Assembly: GCA_003695915.1 (NCBI GenBank)
Contig: RFGF01000088.1
Coordinates: forward strand, 48,393-112,392
Source: Nitrospirota bacterium
Lineage (GTDB): Bacteria; Nitrospirota; Nitrospiria; Nitrospirales; UBA8639
DNA length: 64,000 nt
Direction: 5' to 3'
Shown: piece after piece, positions 27,887-39,906 of the stretch
How the letters are laid out: the number at the start of each line of letters is the position of its first letter
Numbering within the stretch: position 1 is the first letter of the stretch
Notes under the pieces: model-generated
The model's input: the letters and a program-made list of their open reading frames with translations, nothing else
What the model was told of the DNA's origin: nothing
Databases searched by the model: none
Translations under genes and position numbers: made by a program

Positions 27887-30499
27887 ATGTCCGATCTCAG
27901 GCACGAACCTGCACAGTTGTCCCTTCGCCCGAGACGCGCATCCTGGTTGTGGATGGATGTACCCTCGTTCGTTCATACATTACCGATCGGCATCTGCCTC
28001 CTCGATCATCGAGGCCTGATTCGAGGGTTGAACCTCCAGGGCGAACGCATTCTCGGACATGACGAAGAGTCGTGCATGGGAATGCCGTTCGTCGAGTTGG
28101 TGACCGACTCCGACCATCCTCACGGACACGAGATGCTATCTCAGCAGATCATACGCGTGGTGCACCAACGCGAGCCGGTGCGAATGGAGATGATCGAACT
28201 GCGCCATCGCATGGGTGTACTCAAACCCGTGGAGTTGCTAGGCATGCCCATGGATGTGGCAGGAGAGCCCGGAGCGATTCTGACCTTCCGCGATCTGACC
28301 GAGGAACGACAACGGAAAGAAGATCTGGAACGACTGGGTCGTGTCTCGGAAGAAAGCCCGTTTCCGATCGCCGAGTTCAATGCCGACGGGGATCTTTTGT
28401 ATGCCAACCCGGCCATGCTGTCCGTGATCGAGCGATGCGGTTATACCGAGCAGGCCCTGCCGACGGTGCTCCCGCGAGAAACCGGACAAGTGATTGCCCG
28501 GTGCCTGAAAACGGGAACGAGCCATCAAGCCTCGACGGCGACGGAGGATGGATCCTATTTTGAATGGGCATTTTTCCCGATCCCCTCGCTCGGACTCGTT
28601 CGGGTGTACGGCATCGATTTTACCCGCGTGCGCGATATGGAAACCCGTCTCACGAACCTGACTCGTCAGCTCGAACGCCAAAACGTGGCCCTCGAACATG
28701 CGGCGCAAGCCGCTCGACAGGCTGCGCAAGCCAAGAGCCAGTTTTTGGCGACCATGAGCCATGAGATCCGCACGCCGATGAACGGGATCATCGGGATGAC
28801 GAATCTCTTGTTGGAGACCGAGTTGACGGATGAACAGCGAGAATTTGCGCAAATTGCCAAGCAATCAGGAGAAGCCTTGCTGGCGATTCTGAACGATATT
28901 CTCGACTTTTCGAAAATCGAGGCCGGGAAGCTCGAGCTCGAAGCAATTGCGTACAATGTGCATGACCTCGTCTCGCAAGTACTGGCGTTGCTGGCGGAAC
29001 GGGCGGACGACAAGGGATTGGAATTGGTCGGTTTTATTCATCCGGATGTGCCGTCCACGGTCATCGGAGATCCGGGTCGCCTTCGCCAAATTTTGCTGAA
29101 TTTGGTCGGCAATGCCGTGAAATTCACGAATGTCGGGGAGGTGGTCGTAGAGGTGACCGTCGCAAGCGAGGATCGCCCCCGCTGCTCTTTCGCTGCCGGC
29201 GCCTCTGCCTCATCGAACGATGGTGGTAGCGGAGACCATGCAGATGCGCAGGATTCGTCACGGCTGCTTCACTTTAAGGTTCGCGATTCAGGAATCGGCA
29301 TCGGTCCAGAGGCTCAAGCGAAACTGTTCCAGGCGTTCAGCCAAGCTGATGCGTCGACGACCAGACACTATGGCGGCACGGGCTTGGGCTTGGCCATCTG
29401 CAAGCAACTCGTGGAATTGATGGGCGGGACGATCGGGATCGAGAGCGCTCCCGGGCAAGGCAGCACGTTTTGGTTCACGCTTCATGCGAAGCTGGCTATC
29501 GATCAGGCTGGGCAAGTTATGCACCAAACGAATCCGCTTGGGCATGCTCGGATACTGGTGGTCGAAGGGCATCCCACAACCCGGACCATGCTCGAGCACA
29601 CGATCGCTGGGTGCGGATGGCATGGCGAGAGCACGGACACCGGCATGGAGGCGCTCTGCCGGTTGAACGCCGCCCTCGAGAGTGGGCAGCCGTTCGATGT
29701 GGTGCTCTGCAGCATGCATGTCAACGACATGGACGGCCTGGATCTGGCGAAGCAGATCAACCGAAGATTCGCCCATCTCCCCGTGGTGCTGCTCTCGACC
29801 GTCGGTCGTCGAAACGAGGTCAAGCAGGATCAGGAATTGCGCGTGGCTGCCTGTTTGACCAAGCCCATTCATCAGAAGCAATTGGAAGACTGCCTGCGTC
29901 GAATATTGGAGCAAGCTCAAAAGCCTCACACTCTGCTAGGCCGATCCGAGAGCGCTGAACCAGTGACGCGTCCTTCTGACAGCGCCCCATCGGCGGTGTC
30001 CGGCAATGGCGACGGGGCGGCGTTTCCGGGGCACACGGATGCTACCCCGTCTTCAATCGGACGCGTGCTGTTAGCTGAGGATAACGTGGTGAACCAAAAA
30101 GTTGCACGGAAGATGCTGGAAAAACTCGGATGCCAGGTCGATGTGGTGGCGAATGGCTGCGAGGCTCTGGACGCCGTGAAACATGGCGTCTACGACCTTG
30201 TCCTGATGGATTGCATGATGCCGGAGATGGATGGCTATCAAGCGGCCAGAGAAATTCGGCAGTGGGAAGCTGCTCAGGGTACGTCCGCCCGTGTGCCGAT
30301 CATTGCCATGACCGCCAATGCCACCGAGGCCGACCGCGATGCCTGCCTCGCTGCCGGCATGGACGATTATCTGTCGAAGCCCGTCAATCGAAAAGCCTTC
30401 GATCGCATCGTGACCTGTTGGCTGACGAGCACGCGAGCAGCGATGGATCGTTCGGCGTCCAATGTCTCGGCCATTCAACCAGACGGTCATGAACGATGA
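27887..30499 (+). CDS. Hybrid histidine kinase: two PAS, HisKA, HATPase, two receivers
   Basis: An 870-aa soluble hybrid kinase. Domains: PAS about 28-140 and 150-250, coiled coil 250-285, HisKA with H-box [10 protein letters not shown] (His292), HATPase about 355-530 ([28 protein letters not shown]), receiver 1 about 550-670 and receiver 2 about 725-850. Receiver 2 has phospho-accepting Asp775 ([11 protein letters not shown]). Receiver 1 is degenerate: the equivalent position is Ser609 ([13 protein letters not shown]) and the N-terminal acidic pair is VVEGH, so it should not be phosphorylated. The stop overlaps the next kinase gene (ATGA), implying coupled translation. Confidence 0.92.
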   Translation: MSDLRHEPAQLSLRPRRASWLWMDVPSFVHTLPIGICLLDHRGLIRGLNLQGERILGHDEESCMGMPFVELVTDSDHPHGHEMLSQQIIRVVHQREPVRMEMIELRHRMGVLKPVELLGMPMDVAGEPGAILTFRDLTEERQRKEDLERLGRVSEESPFPIAEFNADGDLLYANPAMLSVIERCGYTEQALPTVLPRETGQVIARCLKTGTSHQASTATEDGSYFEWAFFPIPSLGLVRVYGIDFTRVRDMETRLTNLTRQLERQNVALEHAAQAARQAAQAKSQFLATMSHEIRTPMNGIIGMTNLLLETELTDEQREFAQIAKQSGEALLAILNDILDFSKIEAGKLELEAIAYNVHDLVSQVLALLAERADDKGLELVGFIHPDVPSTVIGDPGRLRQILLNLVGNAVKFTNVGEVVVEVTVASEDRPRCSFAAGASASSNDGGSGDHADAQDSSRLLHFKVRDSGIGIGPEAQAKLFQAFSQADASTTRHYGGTGLGLAICKQLVELMGGTIGIESAPGQGSTFWFTLHAKLAIDQAGQVMHQTNPLGHARILVVEGHPTTRTMLEHTIAGCGWHGESTDTGMEALCRLNAALESGQPFDVVLCSMHVNDMDGLDLAKQINRRFAHLPVVLLSTVGRRNEVKQDQELRVAACLTKPIHQKQLEDCLRRILEQAQKPHTLLGRSESAEPVTRPSDSAPSAVSGNGDGAAFPGHTDATPSSIGRVLLAEDNVVNQKVARKMLEKLGCQVDVVANGCEALDAVKHGVYDLVLMDCMMPEMDGYQAAREIRQWEAAQGTSARVPIIAMTANATEADRDACLAAGMDDYLSKPVNRKAFDRIVTCWLTSTRAAMDRSASNVSAIQPDGHER

Positions 30500-33400
30500 A
30501 ACGCACCATCCGTAATTATACATATCGCTCGGTACCCTGGCTGGTGGCAGGATTGCTATGTCTTGCGCTCGCGATCGGGACAACCGTTCTCTGGTCGATT
30601 CGGACTCAGATGATCGACGATGTGGGGGCAAGCCTTGCGCTGACCGCCCAGGCGATTGCAACAGAATTGGATCTGTTGATGGAAGAACGAGCAGGCGATT
30701 TCGATCTCTGGTCAAAGACGCTTGCGCACCAAGATTTGGCTTCTCCGACAACGGCCGCTTTCCTCCGCCATATTCGGGAAGCCTATCCGATTTATGCGTG
30801 GATCGGCGTCACCGATGCGACCGGACGCGTACTCGCCGCGTCGACCGCGTTCGATGCGCCCCACGGTCAATATGCCCCCTCGCAAGATACCCCGTCTTGG
30901 TTCAAGGTTGCGCAGGAACACTCAGAGTTGGTGATCGAGCCTGTGCAGAAAGCTCCGGAGCTTGGAGGAAGGATGGCGCTCGGGTTCGTCATGCCTCTGC
31001 AGGATAAAACGGGAGCCTGGCGGGGTGCACTCCGGGGGCTGATCGCGCTGGACGAACTCGCCGCGCTTTTTGAAGAAAAAATGAAGACATTTCGGCTCTT
31101 GGGGTCGAGTGAAGTAGAGGTCGAGTGGCAGTGGTTGACGGCGGATGGATTGGTGATCGCCGATTCGGTCCTTCAGGAGGCTGGAAAGGTCAATTTGTTG
31201 CAGTGGCATCTTCCGTCTGCTCAAAAATTGCAAACCGATCACGTGGGATATCTCGAAGAGACTCATCTACGTCGCAACGTTCCGGTGATTACGGGGTATG
31301 CCAAAACCAAAGGGGTGCAAGAGAAGTCCGCCGTGCAATGGGGAATTCTCGTGCGGCTCGATCGAGACGCGGTCTTGAAACCCATCGATGCTCACCTGGT
31401 TCGCATCGGCCTCGTTGGCGGTGGAGGGGGTCTCCCGGTTTTCGGTGTGCTGATGTGGAGTTTGACTCGTGCAAAAAAGGAGTGGGAACGCGTTCAGGCG
31501 GAACGAGTTCGGGCGGAACAGGCCGAGGCCGCGGCCATGCGGGAACGCCAACAGATACAGGCTGTCGTGCTGAGCATGCGCGAGGCGGTCGTGACGATCG
31601 ATGAACGTGGGACGATCACCGTGGTGAATCCTGCGGCATGTGGATTGTTCGGATACGAAGCCGATGAGCTCGTCGGACGGAACGTCTCGATGCTCATGCC
31701 CTCTCCGCACCGGGAGCATCACGATGCCTATCTCCGAAGATATCGTGAAACGGGCGAGCGACATATTATCGGCCTGGGACGCGAGGTCGAAGGACGACGC
31801 AAAGACGGGTCGACGTTTCCCCTTTATCTTGCGGTCACGGAAATCGCTCCTGAGATGGGTGGCGGCGAACGACAGTTCACGGCCGTGCTCCGCGATCTAT
31901 CGCAGGACAAACTGATCGCTGCGCTGAAAGACACGGAAAACCATGTGTTGGAGCTTTTGGTCCTCGAACGGCCATTCCGCGAGGTATTGGGAACCATCGC
32001 GGAGTCGCTTCACAAGACGCTGCCGCACATTGCCGTCGCCATCCTCCTGAGCGACGAGTCGGCTCGATGTCTCCGTGTGGGTGCAACGGCGGGGGTGCCC
32101 CTCTCTTATGAAAAGGCGTTGGAGGGCCTGCCGATCGCAGAGGATGCCCCACCCTGCGGTATCGCGGCATTGACGGGGCAGGTCATGGATGTTCGTGATA
32201 TCGGGACCGATCCTCGATGTGCCGCCTTTCGGGAAGTCGCACTGTCGCATGGTCTTCATGCCTGCCGGAGCATGCCTATTCTGGATCACAATGAACAGGC
32301 TGTAGGGGTGTTCACCGTCTATCCGATGACGGCGACGTGGCCCGATACGTTGCAATGGAAATGGATCGATGGGGCCGTTCGGTTAACGAGCCTGGCCGTC
32401 ACTCGCTATCATACCCAGGAGCGTTTGGACCTTGCTCAACGTCGCTACCAGACATTAATCGAAGATCTCGATGCCGTCGTCTGGGAAGCAGATGCGCAAA
32501 CGTGGCGCTTCACCTACGTCAGTCCTCAGGCAGAGCGAATATTCGGCTATCCCCTCGAACAATGGATGTCGGAGCCGGAGTTCTGGGTGCACCTGATTCA
32601 TCCGGACGATCGCGAACGGGCTGTCAAAACCTGTCGCCAAGCCGTGGCCGAAAGCAGAGATCACAACTTCGAATACCGCACGGTGGCTGCGGATGGCCGG
32701 ATCGTGTGGATTCGCGACATTGTCCATATCGCTAAGGATACCGACGGTCAAGTCGCCTACTTGCGCGGCCTATTTCTCGATGTGACCGAGATCAAAGCCG
32801 CTGAAGCCGAGCACCGATTAGCGACCCAGCGCACAGCATTGATCGTCGAAACGGCATTGGATGCGATCGTGTCCATGGATGGCGACGGTCGAATCACGGA
32901 ATGGAATCCGCAGGCAGCACTCCTCTTTGGATGGCAGAAGGAAGAAGTGATCGGTCGCGATCTGGCCGAAACGATTATTCCTCCGGCCTTTCGCGATGCC
33001 CATCGAAAGGGCGTCGAGCGGTTTTTGGAGACCGGTGAATCCCGCGTGCTCAATCAACGGGTCGAAAGCATGGCTCTCGATCGAACAGGCCGAGAATTTC
33101 CAGTCGAAGTGACTATCGGTCCTCCGGTCATGCTGGAGGGAGTCCCCTCGTTCACGGCCTTTTTCCGGGATTTGACGACTGTCAAAGCGTTGGAACAGGC
33201 GGAAGCCGTGTCCCATCAGGTCAGTTACGTGTTAGCGCAAAGCCCGGGTTTCCAAGAAGCGATTGCGCAGATTCTGGAGACGATTTGCCGGGCACTCGGT
33301 TGGCAGATGGGCGCTTTTTGGGTCGAGGATCCTGATGCCGGTGTCCTTCGCTGCCGGTACGTCTGGCACGATTCGACAAGCGACCACCTCTCCAATTTTC

Positions 33401-36093
33401 TCGCTGCGACGCGGGAGACGACATTCGCTCGCGGCATCGGCCTGCCCGGTCGGATCTGGTCGAGCGGCCAACCGGCCTGGATTTTGGACGTAACGCAGGA
33501 TCCCAATTTCCCCCGGGCTTCCAGGGCTCGGCAAGCGGGATTGCATGGGGCCGTCGGATTCCCCGTTCTGCACGGAGACGAATTGTTAGGCGTGATGGAA
33601 TTCTTCAGCCAGGAGCGCCAAGACCCCAATCCTCACGTGCTCCGCATGTTTACCACGGTCGGCAGGCAGATCGGACAGTTTCTCCGCCGCAAACGGTCTG
33701 AAGAGCGGCTCGCCAAGGCCACGGAAGAATTGAAAATGGCGAATCAGGAGCTCGTCGAAGCCCGAGATCAAGCCCTGGAAGCCCTTCGAGTCAAATCCGA
33801 ATTTTTGGCCGTCATGAGTCATGAAATTCGCACACCGATGAATGGCGTGATCGGGATGACCAGTTTATTACTCGATACCGATCTGACACCGGAACAGCGC
33901 GACTACGCCGAGACGATTCGATCGTCCGGCGAGCATTTGCTGTCCATTATCAACGACATATTGGATTTCTCGAAAATCGAGGCCGGCAAACTGCAACTCG
34001 AATCCATCGGGTTCGATGTGCGGGCGATGGTCGATGAGGTCGTGGAACTGGTGGCTCCGCGCGCCCAAGAAAAGAACGTGGAATTGACGGCGCTCGTCGA
34101 TGCCAATGTGCCGACGGTTCTTCACGGTGATCCCGGCCGATTGCGGCAGATTCTGGGCAATTTGTTGAGCAACGCGGTCAAATTCACCCAACAGGGCGAG
34201 GTGGTCGTTGCTGTCAAGGCCGAAGCCGACATGGCGGATGGCGCTGTGATTCGATTCGATGTCGTGGACACCGGCATCGGCATCTCCCCTGAAGCGAAAA
34301 GGCGACTCTTTCAAGCCTTCAGCCAAGCGGACTCCTCGATGACTCGAAAATATGGGGGAACCGGCTTGGGTCTGGCGATTTGCAAGCAATTGGTGGAACT
34401 CATGGGTGGGCGCATCGGCGTGGACAGCGAACCCGGAAAGGGCAGCCGGTTTTGGTTCACGGTTCGCCTGGCGAAACCGAACGCGGACATCCGAAGACAT
34501 GAGTTGCCTCGCGATGATCTTCGGGGAGTCTCGGTCTGTTTCGTCGATGACAATGCGACGAGTTTGACCGTGCTCGAGCATTATGCCCGTGCGTGGAACA
34601 TGCACGCCGTCTCGGCTTCCAGCGGGAAGGAGGCTTTGGCGGTGCTCACTGCGGCCTGGGAACGAGGTGCTCCGTTCGATCTGGCGGTTGTTGATATGCA
34701 GATGCCGGAGATGGATGGATTGACGTTAGCCAAGCAGATCAAACGCGATCCCCGCCTTGCCGCCACGCGCTTGGTGTTGCTCACATCTTTGGCATTTCGG
34801 GGAGAAGCACAACTGGCCCGAGAGGCTGGATTCGATGCCTATTTGACTAAACCGGTCAAGCGTGAACACCTGTATGCCTGCCTGAAGCAGGTGATGGGCG
34901 GCGAGCGACGGGCCAAGACATCGGGTGGAGACGGACACGTCGTCGAGGAGCCTGACTTCCGTGCGTCATCGAAGCGCGAATTGCCGGCTCCGTCGCTGAT
35001 CACGCGCCATACGCTCAGGGAAATGGAACAGCACCGAACGAGTCGGATTCTGTTGGCCGAAGACAATCTCGTCAACCAGAAAGTGACGATCAAAATGTTG
35101 CAAAAGTTGGGATACGCCGTCGATGTCGTGGGGAATGGACGTGAGGCTGTCGAAGCGGTGAAGCGGGGATCGTATGCCCTCGTACTCATGGATTGTATGA
35201 TGCCGGAGATGGACGGCTACCAAGCGACACGCGAAATACGAGAATGGGAACAGGCCAATGACCGGTCTCCGAAGAGGGAGCGCGAAGGACCGGAAGCTCA
35301 GGACGGAGGACGCGAGACCGGGACCGGAAAGCAAGGAAGCCGTGGTGAGATCTCCGGGGAAACCACGATTCCCGAGGATGGTCGGCCTGCTTCGGATGAG
35401 CAGCCTCCTGCCTCGAGGCATGGACGGGGCACGCCGTGGAGCCACATCCCGATCATCGCTTTGACAGCCAATGCCATGCAAGGAGATCGGGAGAAATGTC
35501 TCGCCGCCGGCATGGACGATTTTCTTTCCAAACCCCTCAAGCCGAATGAATTGGAAAACACCATGAAAACCTGGATTATCTCTACCGCTTCTGACTCACC
35601 CGAACTTCATAGGCCATCAACAGAGATGGAAACAGACGAGGCAGTTCCTTTTCTTGAGACCACAAACGAGGAAGCCCCAGCTTCTCCGATTGTTTCTGCA
35701 TCGACGCCATCCGTAGCAGAGGTGTCTGGTTCTCCGCTCGATCCTGGAAAAATCGAAGAACTCCGTGCCTTGGGCGGGGATGAAGATCCGGATTTTTTCG
35801 CCCTGTTGGTGGAGCAGTTTTTAAGCGATGCCCTCGGTCATGTCGACGCTATTCGCGACGCCGTCGCGCAGCGGGATGCCTCGACGCTTTACAAGGCAGC
35901 GCACACGCTCAAAGGGAGCGCCAGAAATATCGGGGCGACCGTGCTGGCGGATGTCTGCTATCGCTTCGAACAGATGGGACGTGAAGATTCGTGGTCTGGC
36001 AGCCAGGACCTGATGCACCGACTGACGGAAGAATTCGCTCGTGCCGAAACGGCACTGCGGGCTGAAATCGCTCAGGTGTCTCGTGCGCAATGA
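30496..36093 (+). CDS. Very large multi-sensor hybrid histidine kinase (1865 aa)
   Basis: Order of domains: N-terminal membrane helix (about 13-33), extracytoplasmic Cache-like sensor (about 35-295), second helix (about 300-325), PAS (about 350-470), GAF (about 485-640), two PAS (about 645-770, 780-900), GAF (about 905-1065), HisKA with His1109 ([10 protein letters not shown]), HATPase ([21 protein letters not shown]), receiver 1 (Asp1400), receiver 2 (Asp1566) and a C-terminal HPt domain (His1803 in AHTLKGSA). All phosphorelay residues are present. Receiver 2 is interrupted by about 57 low-complexity residues (about 1590-1645). The ATG overlaps the stop of the upstream hybrid kinase, so the two may form one relay with the adjacent HD-GYP proteins. 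Confidence 0.92.
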   Translation: MKRTIRNYTYRSVPWLVAGLLCLALAIGTTVLWSIRTQMIDDVGASLALTAQAIATELDLLMEERAGDFDLWSKTLAHQDLASPTTAAFLRHIREAYPIYAWIGVTDATGRVLAASTAFDAPHGQYAPSQDTPSWFKVAQEHSELVIEPVQKAPELGGRMALGFVMPLQDKTGAWRGALRGLIALDELAALFEEKMKTFRLLGSSEVEVEWQWLTADGLVIADSVLQEAGKVNLLQWHLPSAQKLQTDHVGYLEETHLRRNVPVITGYAKTKGVQEKSAVQWGILVRLDRDAVLKPIDAHLVRIGLVGGGGGLPVFGVLMWSLTRAKKEWERVQAERVRAEQAEAAAMRERQQIQAVVLSMREAVVTIDERGTITVVNPAACGLFGYEADELVGRNVSMLMPSPHREHHDAYLRRYRETGERHIIGLGREVEGRRKDGSTFPLYLAVTEIAPEMGGGERQFTAVLRDLSQDKLIAALKDTENHVLELLVLERPFREVLGTIAESLHKTLPHIAVAILLSDESARCLRVGATAGVPLSYEKALEGLPIAEDAPPCGIAALTGQVMDVRDIGTDPRCAAFREVALSHGLHACRSMPILDHNEQAVGVFTVYPMTATWPDTLQWKWIDGAVRLTSLAVTRYHTQERLDLAQRRYQTLIEDLDAVVWEADAQTWRFTYVSPQAERIFGYPLEQWMSEPEFWVHLIHPDDRERAVKTCRQAVAESRDHNFEYRTVAADGRIVWIRDIVHIAKDTDGQVAYLRGLFLDVTEIKAAEAEHRLATQRTALIVETALDAIVSMDGDGRITEWNPQAALLFGWQKEEVIGRDLAETIIPPAFRDAHRKGVERFLETGESRVLNQRVESMALDRTGREFPVEVTIGPPVMLEGVPSFTAFFRDLTTVKALEQAEAVSHQVSYVLAQSPGFQEAIAQILETICRALGWQMGAFWVEDPDAGVLRCRYVWHDSTSDHLSNFLAATRETTFARGIGLPGRIWSSGQPAWILDVTQDPNFPRASRARQAGLHGAVGFPVLHGDELLGVMEFFSQERQDPNPHVLRMFTTVGRQIGQFLRRKRSEERLAKATEELKMANQELVEARDQALEALRVKSEFLAVMSHEIRTPMNGVIGMTSLLLDTDLTPEQRDYAETIRSSGEHLLSIINDILDFSKIEAGKLQLESIGFDVRAMVDEVVELVAPRAQEKNVELTALVDANVPTVLHGDPGRLRQILGNLLSNAVKFTQQGEVVVAVKAEADMADGAVIRFDVVDTGIGISPEAKRRLFQAFSQADSSMTRKYGGTGLGLAICKQLVELMGGRIGVDSEPGKGSRFWFTVRLAKPNADIRRHELPRDDLRGVSVCFVDDNATSLTVLEHYARAWNMHAVSASSGKEALAVLTAAWERGAPFDLAVVDMQMPEMDGLTLAKQIKRDPRLAATRLVLLTSLAFRGEAQLAREAGFDAYLTKPVKREHLYACLKQVMGGERRAKTSGGDGHVVEEPDFRASSKRELPAPSLITRHTLREMEQHRTSRILLAEDNLVNQKVTIKMLQKLGYAVDVVGNGREAVEAVKRGSYALVLMDCMMPEMDGYQATREIREWEQANDRSPKREREGPEAQDGGRETGTGKQGSRGEISGETTIPEDGRPASDEQPPASRHGRGTPWSHIPIIALTANAMQGDREKCLAAGMDDFLSKPLKPNELENTMKTWIISTASDSPELHRPSTEMETDEAVPFLETTNEEAPASPIVSASTPSVAEVSGSPLDPGKIEELRALGGDEDPDFFALLVEQFLSDALGHVDAIRDAVAQRDASTLYKAAHTLKGSARNIGATVLADVCYRFEQMGREDSWSGSQDLMHRLTEEFARAETALRAEIAQVSRAQ

Positions 36094-36259
36094 GAGTGAT
36101 GAGTCTACCCGTATCAACAACAGCTAGGAAGCATCATTAATCCTTAACCCAATGGAGCCGATATTAGAGAGGACGAACGGACAGCAGGTTGCCTGGTCAG
36201 CGAAGAGCGAGCAGATTCGCGAGACGCTCTGTCCTCTTGACGCATCACGGAGAATGTTT

Positions 36260-36796
36260 ATGGCCAATCGCGGGCATCTGGATCTTCTCTTGCGCGGCGT
36301 GGAGGCGTGGAATGCCTGGAGAGAGGCACATCCGTCCATCCGTCCCGATCTGCGAGAGGCGAATTTACGAGGGATGAATTTGAGCGGCGTCAATTTCACA
36401 GGGGCCGATCTGCGCCACGCCGATTTGGCTCAAGCAGAACTCCGGCAGGCCTATTTATTCAGCGCGAACGGACAAGGGGCGAATTTCACTGGTGCAATCC
36501 TTCACGAAGCACATCTGATCGGGGCCTTGTTGCACAGAGCCTGTCTCGCGCATGCCGATTTGTCGCATGCCTTGTTGCTCATGGCCGACCTTCAGCATGC
36601 GGATGTGCGGGGAGCCAATCTGCAATACGCCGACTTGCGCGAAGCGAATTGCCGAGGGGCAAATTTTCTCGATGCTCGATTTCACGAGGCCGATCTGACC
36701 GATACGAATTTTGCCGATGCCGTCTTGCCCGACAACGGCCTCGCTTCGGTCAACGGGATGGGGACACGAACATCGGTCGAACCGCGGTTGTGCTGA
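36260..36796 (+). CDS. Pentapeptide-repeat protein
   Basis: A 178-aa protein. After a short helical head (HLDLLLRGVEAWNAWRE) about 130 residues consist of A(D/N)LxX pentapeptide repeats (ADLRHADLAQAEL, ADLSHALLLMADL, ANLQYADLREANC), which fold as a right-handed quadrilateral beta-helix. Function is not predictable: some members mimic DNA, many are unassigned. I chose ATG 36260 (GGAG eight bases upstream and the usual 'GVxxWNxWR' head); the frame is open from 36152. The stop directly abuts the start of the next HD-GYP gene, suggesting joint translation. Confidence 0.85.
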   Translation: MANRGHLDLLLRGVEAWNAWREAHPSIRPDLREANLRGMNLSGVNFTGADLRHADLAQAELRQAYLFSANGQGANFTGAILHEAHLIGALLHRACLAHADLSHALLLMADLQHADVRGANLQYADLREANCRGANFLDARFHEADLTDTNFADAVLPDNGLASVNGMGTRTSVEPRLC

Positions 36797-38176
36797 ATGG
36801 CGTTTGAACCTGTTACCCGCGAAGAATTGAGAATCGGACTGTATATCAAGATCGAAGGATCGTGGTTCAGTCACCCGTTTCCGACCAATACTTTCAAAAT
36901 CCGTTATCAGAAGGAGGTCGAGACCCTGTGTGGGCTCAAGCATGTGAAACTGTTCTACGATCCGGATCGATCGGATCCGATCGGGCCCCATGACACCGAT
37001 GCAGTTGATTCGGCTGTTCACGAGGCTCAGGAATTCCTGACCTCGTCGGCACACCCGGATGGTCCACAGAACTCCGACTCTCCCGAAACCGTGGCCGGAC
37101 GATCGATGCAGGAAGAAGCCATTGCCGATCTCGTTCAGCGGAAGCGCGAGTTGCAGAACGACTTTAGGAGTTATCAGCGGCAGCTCGAACGCATCGAGGC
37201 CGAGTACAAGGAAGTGTTGCGGCAGGGCAAGACCATGCTTCATGAAATCGGCACGAAGCAAGCGCGAGGGCTGAAAACTGCTGCGACAATTATTGAATCA
37301 GTCAATCGACTGCTCGCGGATCCAGGATCTTCAAGTGCTGTGATGAACCTGATCGGGTCCATGGGAGGGAGCGAGGAGTTTTCGTTTCACGCGATCAATG
37401 TCTGCATGCTTTCACTTCTCATTGGACGAGGTGTCCGGCTGAACCCCCGCGATCTTGACAGGCTTGCTTTAGGTGCATTGTTTCATGACATCGGAGAATT
37501 GAAATATTCCATGGAGACCCTTCTCAAAAAAGCGCCATCATCCGTTGTCGAAACCGATGCGGTCTTACGGAAACATCCCAAATATGGGAGGGAGATGTTG
37601 ATGGCATTTCCGCAGTTTCCTATTGAAGCCTTGGATATCATCGCACAGCATCATGAACGGCTGGATGGTTCCGGGTATCCCTTGGGTTTGAAAGCCGAGA
37701 GCATTGCCCCCTTGGCCAAGATCGTGATGGTGGCTGATGAATACGATGAACTGTGTCATGCTCCCGATCCGACGAAAAGTCTCATTCCTTCGGAAGCCCT
37801 GTCCTATCTGTACGCCAAGCGGCGTCGGGCATTGTGCCAGGATGCCATCGTGACGCTCATCCGCTTGCTCGGTGTATATCCGCCTGGCTCCATCGTGAGA
37901 TTGAGCAACGAAGCTTATGCCTTGGTCACCAGTGTCAACGTTCAGGCGCGGTTACGACCGGTGGTCATGGTTTATTCGGAAGAAATTCCCCGAGAAGAAG
38001 CCATGATCGTCGATCTTGCGCAAGAAGAAGAGCTCTCGATCGCACAGGCCATTCGCCCCGCGGATCTTCCACCCAAGGTACGGGAGTATCTGAATCCCCG
38101 ACGAGTGATCAGTTACACGCCTTCGGATGCCGCTTCCCCTGAAGCCGAACAGGATTCGTTGGCCTCTGTGCTGTAA
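36797..38176 (+). CDS. DUF3391 plus HD-GYP cyclic-di-GMP phosphodiesterase
   Basis: A 459-aa protein related in layout to the gene at 26339: an N-terminal DUF3391-type region (about 5-60, REELRIGLYIKIEGSW), a coiled coil (about 105-150) and an HD-GYP domain (about 175-405). HD is at 230-231 (ALFHDIGE) and the GYP motif is HHERLDGSGYP, so phosphodiesterase activity is expected. The start codon immediately follows the pentapeptide gene's stop. Confidence 0.9.
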   Translation: MAFEPVTREELRIGLYIKIEGSWFSHPFPTNTFKIRYQKEVETLCGLKHVKLFYDPDRSDPIGPHDTDAVDSAVHEAQEFLTSSAHPDGPQNSDSPETVAGRSMQEEAIADLVQRKRELQNDFRSYQRQLERIEAEYKEVLRQGKTMLHEIGTKQARGLKTAATIIESVNRLLADPGSSSAVMNLIGSMGGSEEFSFHAINVCMLSLLIGRGVRLNPRDLDRLALGALFHDIGELKYSMETLLKKAPSSVVETDAVLRKHPKYGREMLMAFPQFPIEALDIIAQHHERLDGSGYPLGLKAESIAPLAKIVMVADEYDELCHAPDPTKSLIPSEALSYLYAKRRRALCQDAIVTLIRLLGVYPPGSIVRLSNEAYALVTSVNVQARLRPVVMVYSEEIPREEAMIVDLAQEEELSIAQAIRPADLPPKVREYLNPRRVISYTPSDAASPEAEQDSLASVL

Positions 38177-38350
38177 GGCGTTTCATCGCGTTATGAAGGG
38201 ATCGTTCCCATTCGTGTCGTTGCTGTGGCGACCTCCGATGCTTCGCAATTCCTCTTCTCGACTCCAATAAAGTTTGTGCATCGGTGACCGACATCTCGAT
38301 ATGCGGATAGTGCACGCGCTCGTCGCAATCGAGGCCGGATAAAGCAATCC

Positions 38351-39559
38351 ATGATCTATCAGCCCGCGCACAGTTTGCTGACTCGAGACCGTTTCCCCCT
38401 GAAGCAGGAAGACCCACGCCGTGTGGCGTGTCATAATGGGCGATCAGGCAGACTGTTGATCGTCGATGAACAGGGGGAGGCCGGTCGCCAGTTCGAGCGC
38501 ATGTTGCGGGCGGCCGGCTATCACCAGATTTTTTGCATATATCGGGCTGATCGTCTCGCGGCCTTGGTACGCGGGCTCGATCCCGATCTGTTGATTCTGG
38601 CTTTCTGGCCCGCGGGGACAGGTCTTCAAACGCTCGTTCATCTCAAAGTTCTCGATCCGCTGGATCATGTGCCTATTCTCGCGCTGATTCGAGACGAGGA
38701 ACGAGAGAATCGACGCCGGGCGCTGGAGTTGGGAGCGGATGATTGTCTCACGATACCGTGCGATCAGCTCGAGGCGGAAGCGAGAATCGCCAATCTCTTG
38801 AAAGCTCGATGGTTTTCTCAAGAGACCGTGCGCCGTGAATATGAGCCGAGAACATATGCGGATACTCATAGCCCCCAATCAATGGCTGCGCAGCGGGAGG
38901 TCGCGTATCGCCTGGCACTGGCTGCAGAATACCGAGACAACGAAACGGGTGCCCATATCATCAGAATGGGTCGCTATGCAGGTGTGCTGGGGCGCGCGAT
39001 AGGGCTGAGCCGGAATGAATGCGAGCTGCTCGTGGATGCCATGCCGATGCATGATATCGGAAAAATCGGCATTCCCGATCGCATTTTGCTCAAACCGGGG
39101 CCGTTGAGCGAGGACGAATGGATCATCATGCGAAATCATACGGTCATCGGAGGGGAGTTGCTGGCCGGCAGTCAGTCGTCGTTACTGCAGATGGCCCACA
39201 CGATCGCCCTGACGCATCATGAACGCTGGAATGGAACAGGGTATCCGAATCGACTTGCCGGCGAAGCGATACCGCTCGTCGGGCGCCTGTGTGCCATTTG
39301 TGACGTGTTCGATGCACTGACGTCTGATCGCCCGTATAAGCCGGCATGGACGATCGAAGCGGCTCTGGCAGAAATTCGTGCAGGAGCGGGCAAGCATTTC
39401 GACCCGGATTTGGTGCGGGTCTTCGAACAGCAATTGCCGGCCATGGTGGAGATCAAACGCGCGTATGCTGATAGCAATGGTTATGGCCAGACGTTGAACG
39501 GCCTGTCAGCAACCGCTGAGCTCCTGTCCGAATCGGATTACCGAGTCCAAAGGCGCTGA
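38351..39559 (+). CDS. Receiver plus HD-GYP regulator with a degenerate receiver
   Basis: A 402-aa RpfG-like protein: receiver-fold domain (about 33-150) joined to an HD-GYP domain (about 180-385). The HD-GYP active site is intact: His234-Asp235 (MHDIGKIG), the metal-binding HHERWNGTGYP (289-299) and CDVFDALTSDRPYK. In the receiver the phosphorylatable Asp is replaced by Ala84 (PDLLILAFWPAG), and the acidic pocket reads IVDEQ, so control by phosphorylation is unlikely. It ends 22 bp inside the convergent gene at 39538. It probably lowers cyclic-di-GMP together with its two neighbours. Confidence 0.9.
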   Translation: MIYQPAHSLLTRDRFPLKQEDPRRVACHNGRSGRLLIVDEQGEAGRQFERMLRAAGYHQIFCIYRADRLAALVRGLDPDLLILAFWPAGTGLQTLVHLKVLDPLDHVPILALIRDEERENRRRALELGADDCLTIPCDQLEAEARIANLLKARWFSQETVRREYEPRTYADTHSPQSMAAQREVAYRLALAAEYRDNETGAHIIRMGRYAGVLGRAIGLSRNECELLVDAMPMHDIGKIGIPDRILLKPGPLSEDEWIIMRNHTVIGGELLAGSQSSLLQMAHTIALTHHERWNGTGYPNRLAGEAIPLVGRLCAICDVFDALTSDRPYKPAWTIEAALAEIRAGAGKHFDPDLVRVFEQQLPAMVEIKRAYADSNGYGQTLNGLSATAELLSESDYRVQRR

Positions 39560-39906
39560 AGCCATCGGGTCATCCATCCCCATACGATGTTCCTGCCCGC
39601 CCTCGTCCGAGGATCGGCGTATTCCCTCCACGGCTCCTGACTGCCGAGATAGCGGTCGGCTCGGAAAATGAGCTGCGTTCGTATCTGTGTATAGCCTCGG
39701 GCATGCAGCGCTTGGATGAGCGTCTGCATCGCCGCTTCTTCGCTGTCAGCGGCTTGTCCCTCGATGCGGAACTTTTCATAGCTCAAAACGGCCTGGTAGC
39801 GCTCGCCGATCCTTTTCACACGGACTTGTCGAGTAAACCCCCGTTCGCGATCGTCCACGCCTGATAATTGATAAATGTTTGTGAACGCGGGTGTCTCACG
39901 CTCCAT
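39538..39906 (-). CDS. Hypothetical protein, about 122 aa
   Basis: Small basic protein I do not recognise. Its centre (FTRQVRVKRIGERYQAVLSYEKFRIEGQAADSEEAAM and helix ALHARGYTQIRTQL, shown here in parts) looks like a compact beta-alpha domain, and the C-terminus is Arg/Trp-rich (WGWMTRWLQRLW). The ATG at 39906 was preferred; the frame continues to 40008 with less protein-like residues. Its 3' end overlaps the 3' end of the convergent regulator gene by 22 bp. Confidence 0.55.
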   Translation of the reverse strand: MERETPAFTNIYQLSGVDDRERGFTRQVRVKRIGERYQAVLSYEKFRIEGQAADSEEAAMQTLIQALHARGYTQIRTQLIFRADRYLGSQEPWREYADPRTRAGRNIVWGWMTRWLQRLWTR

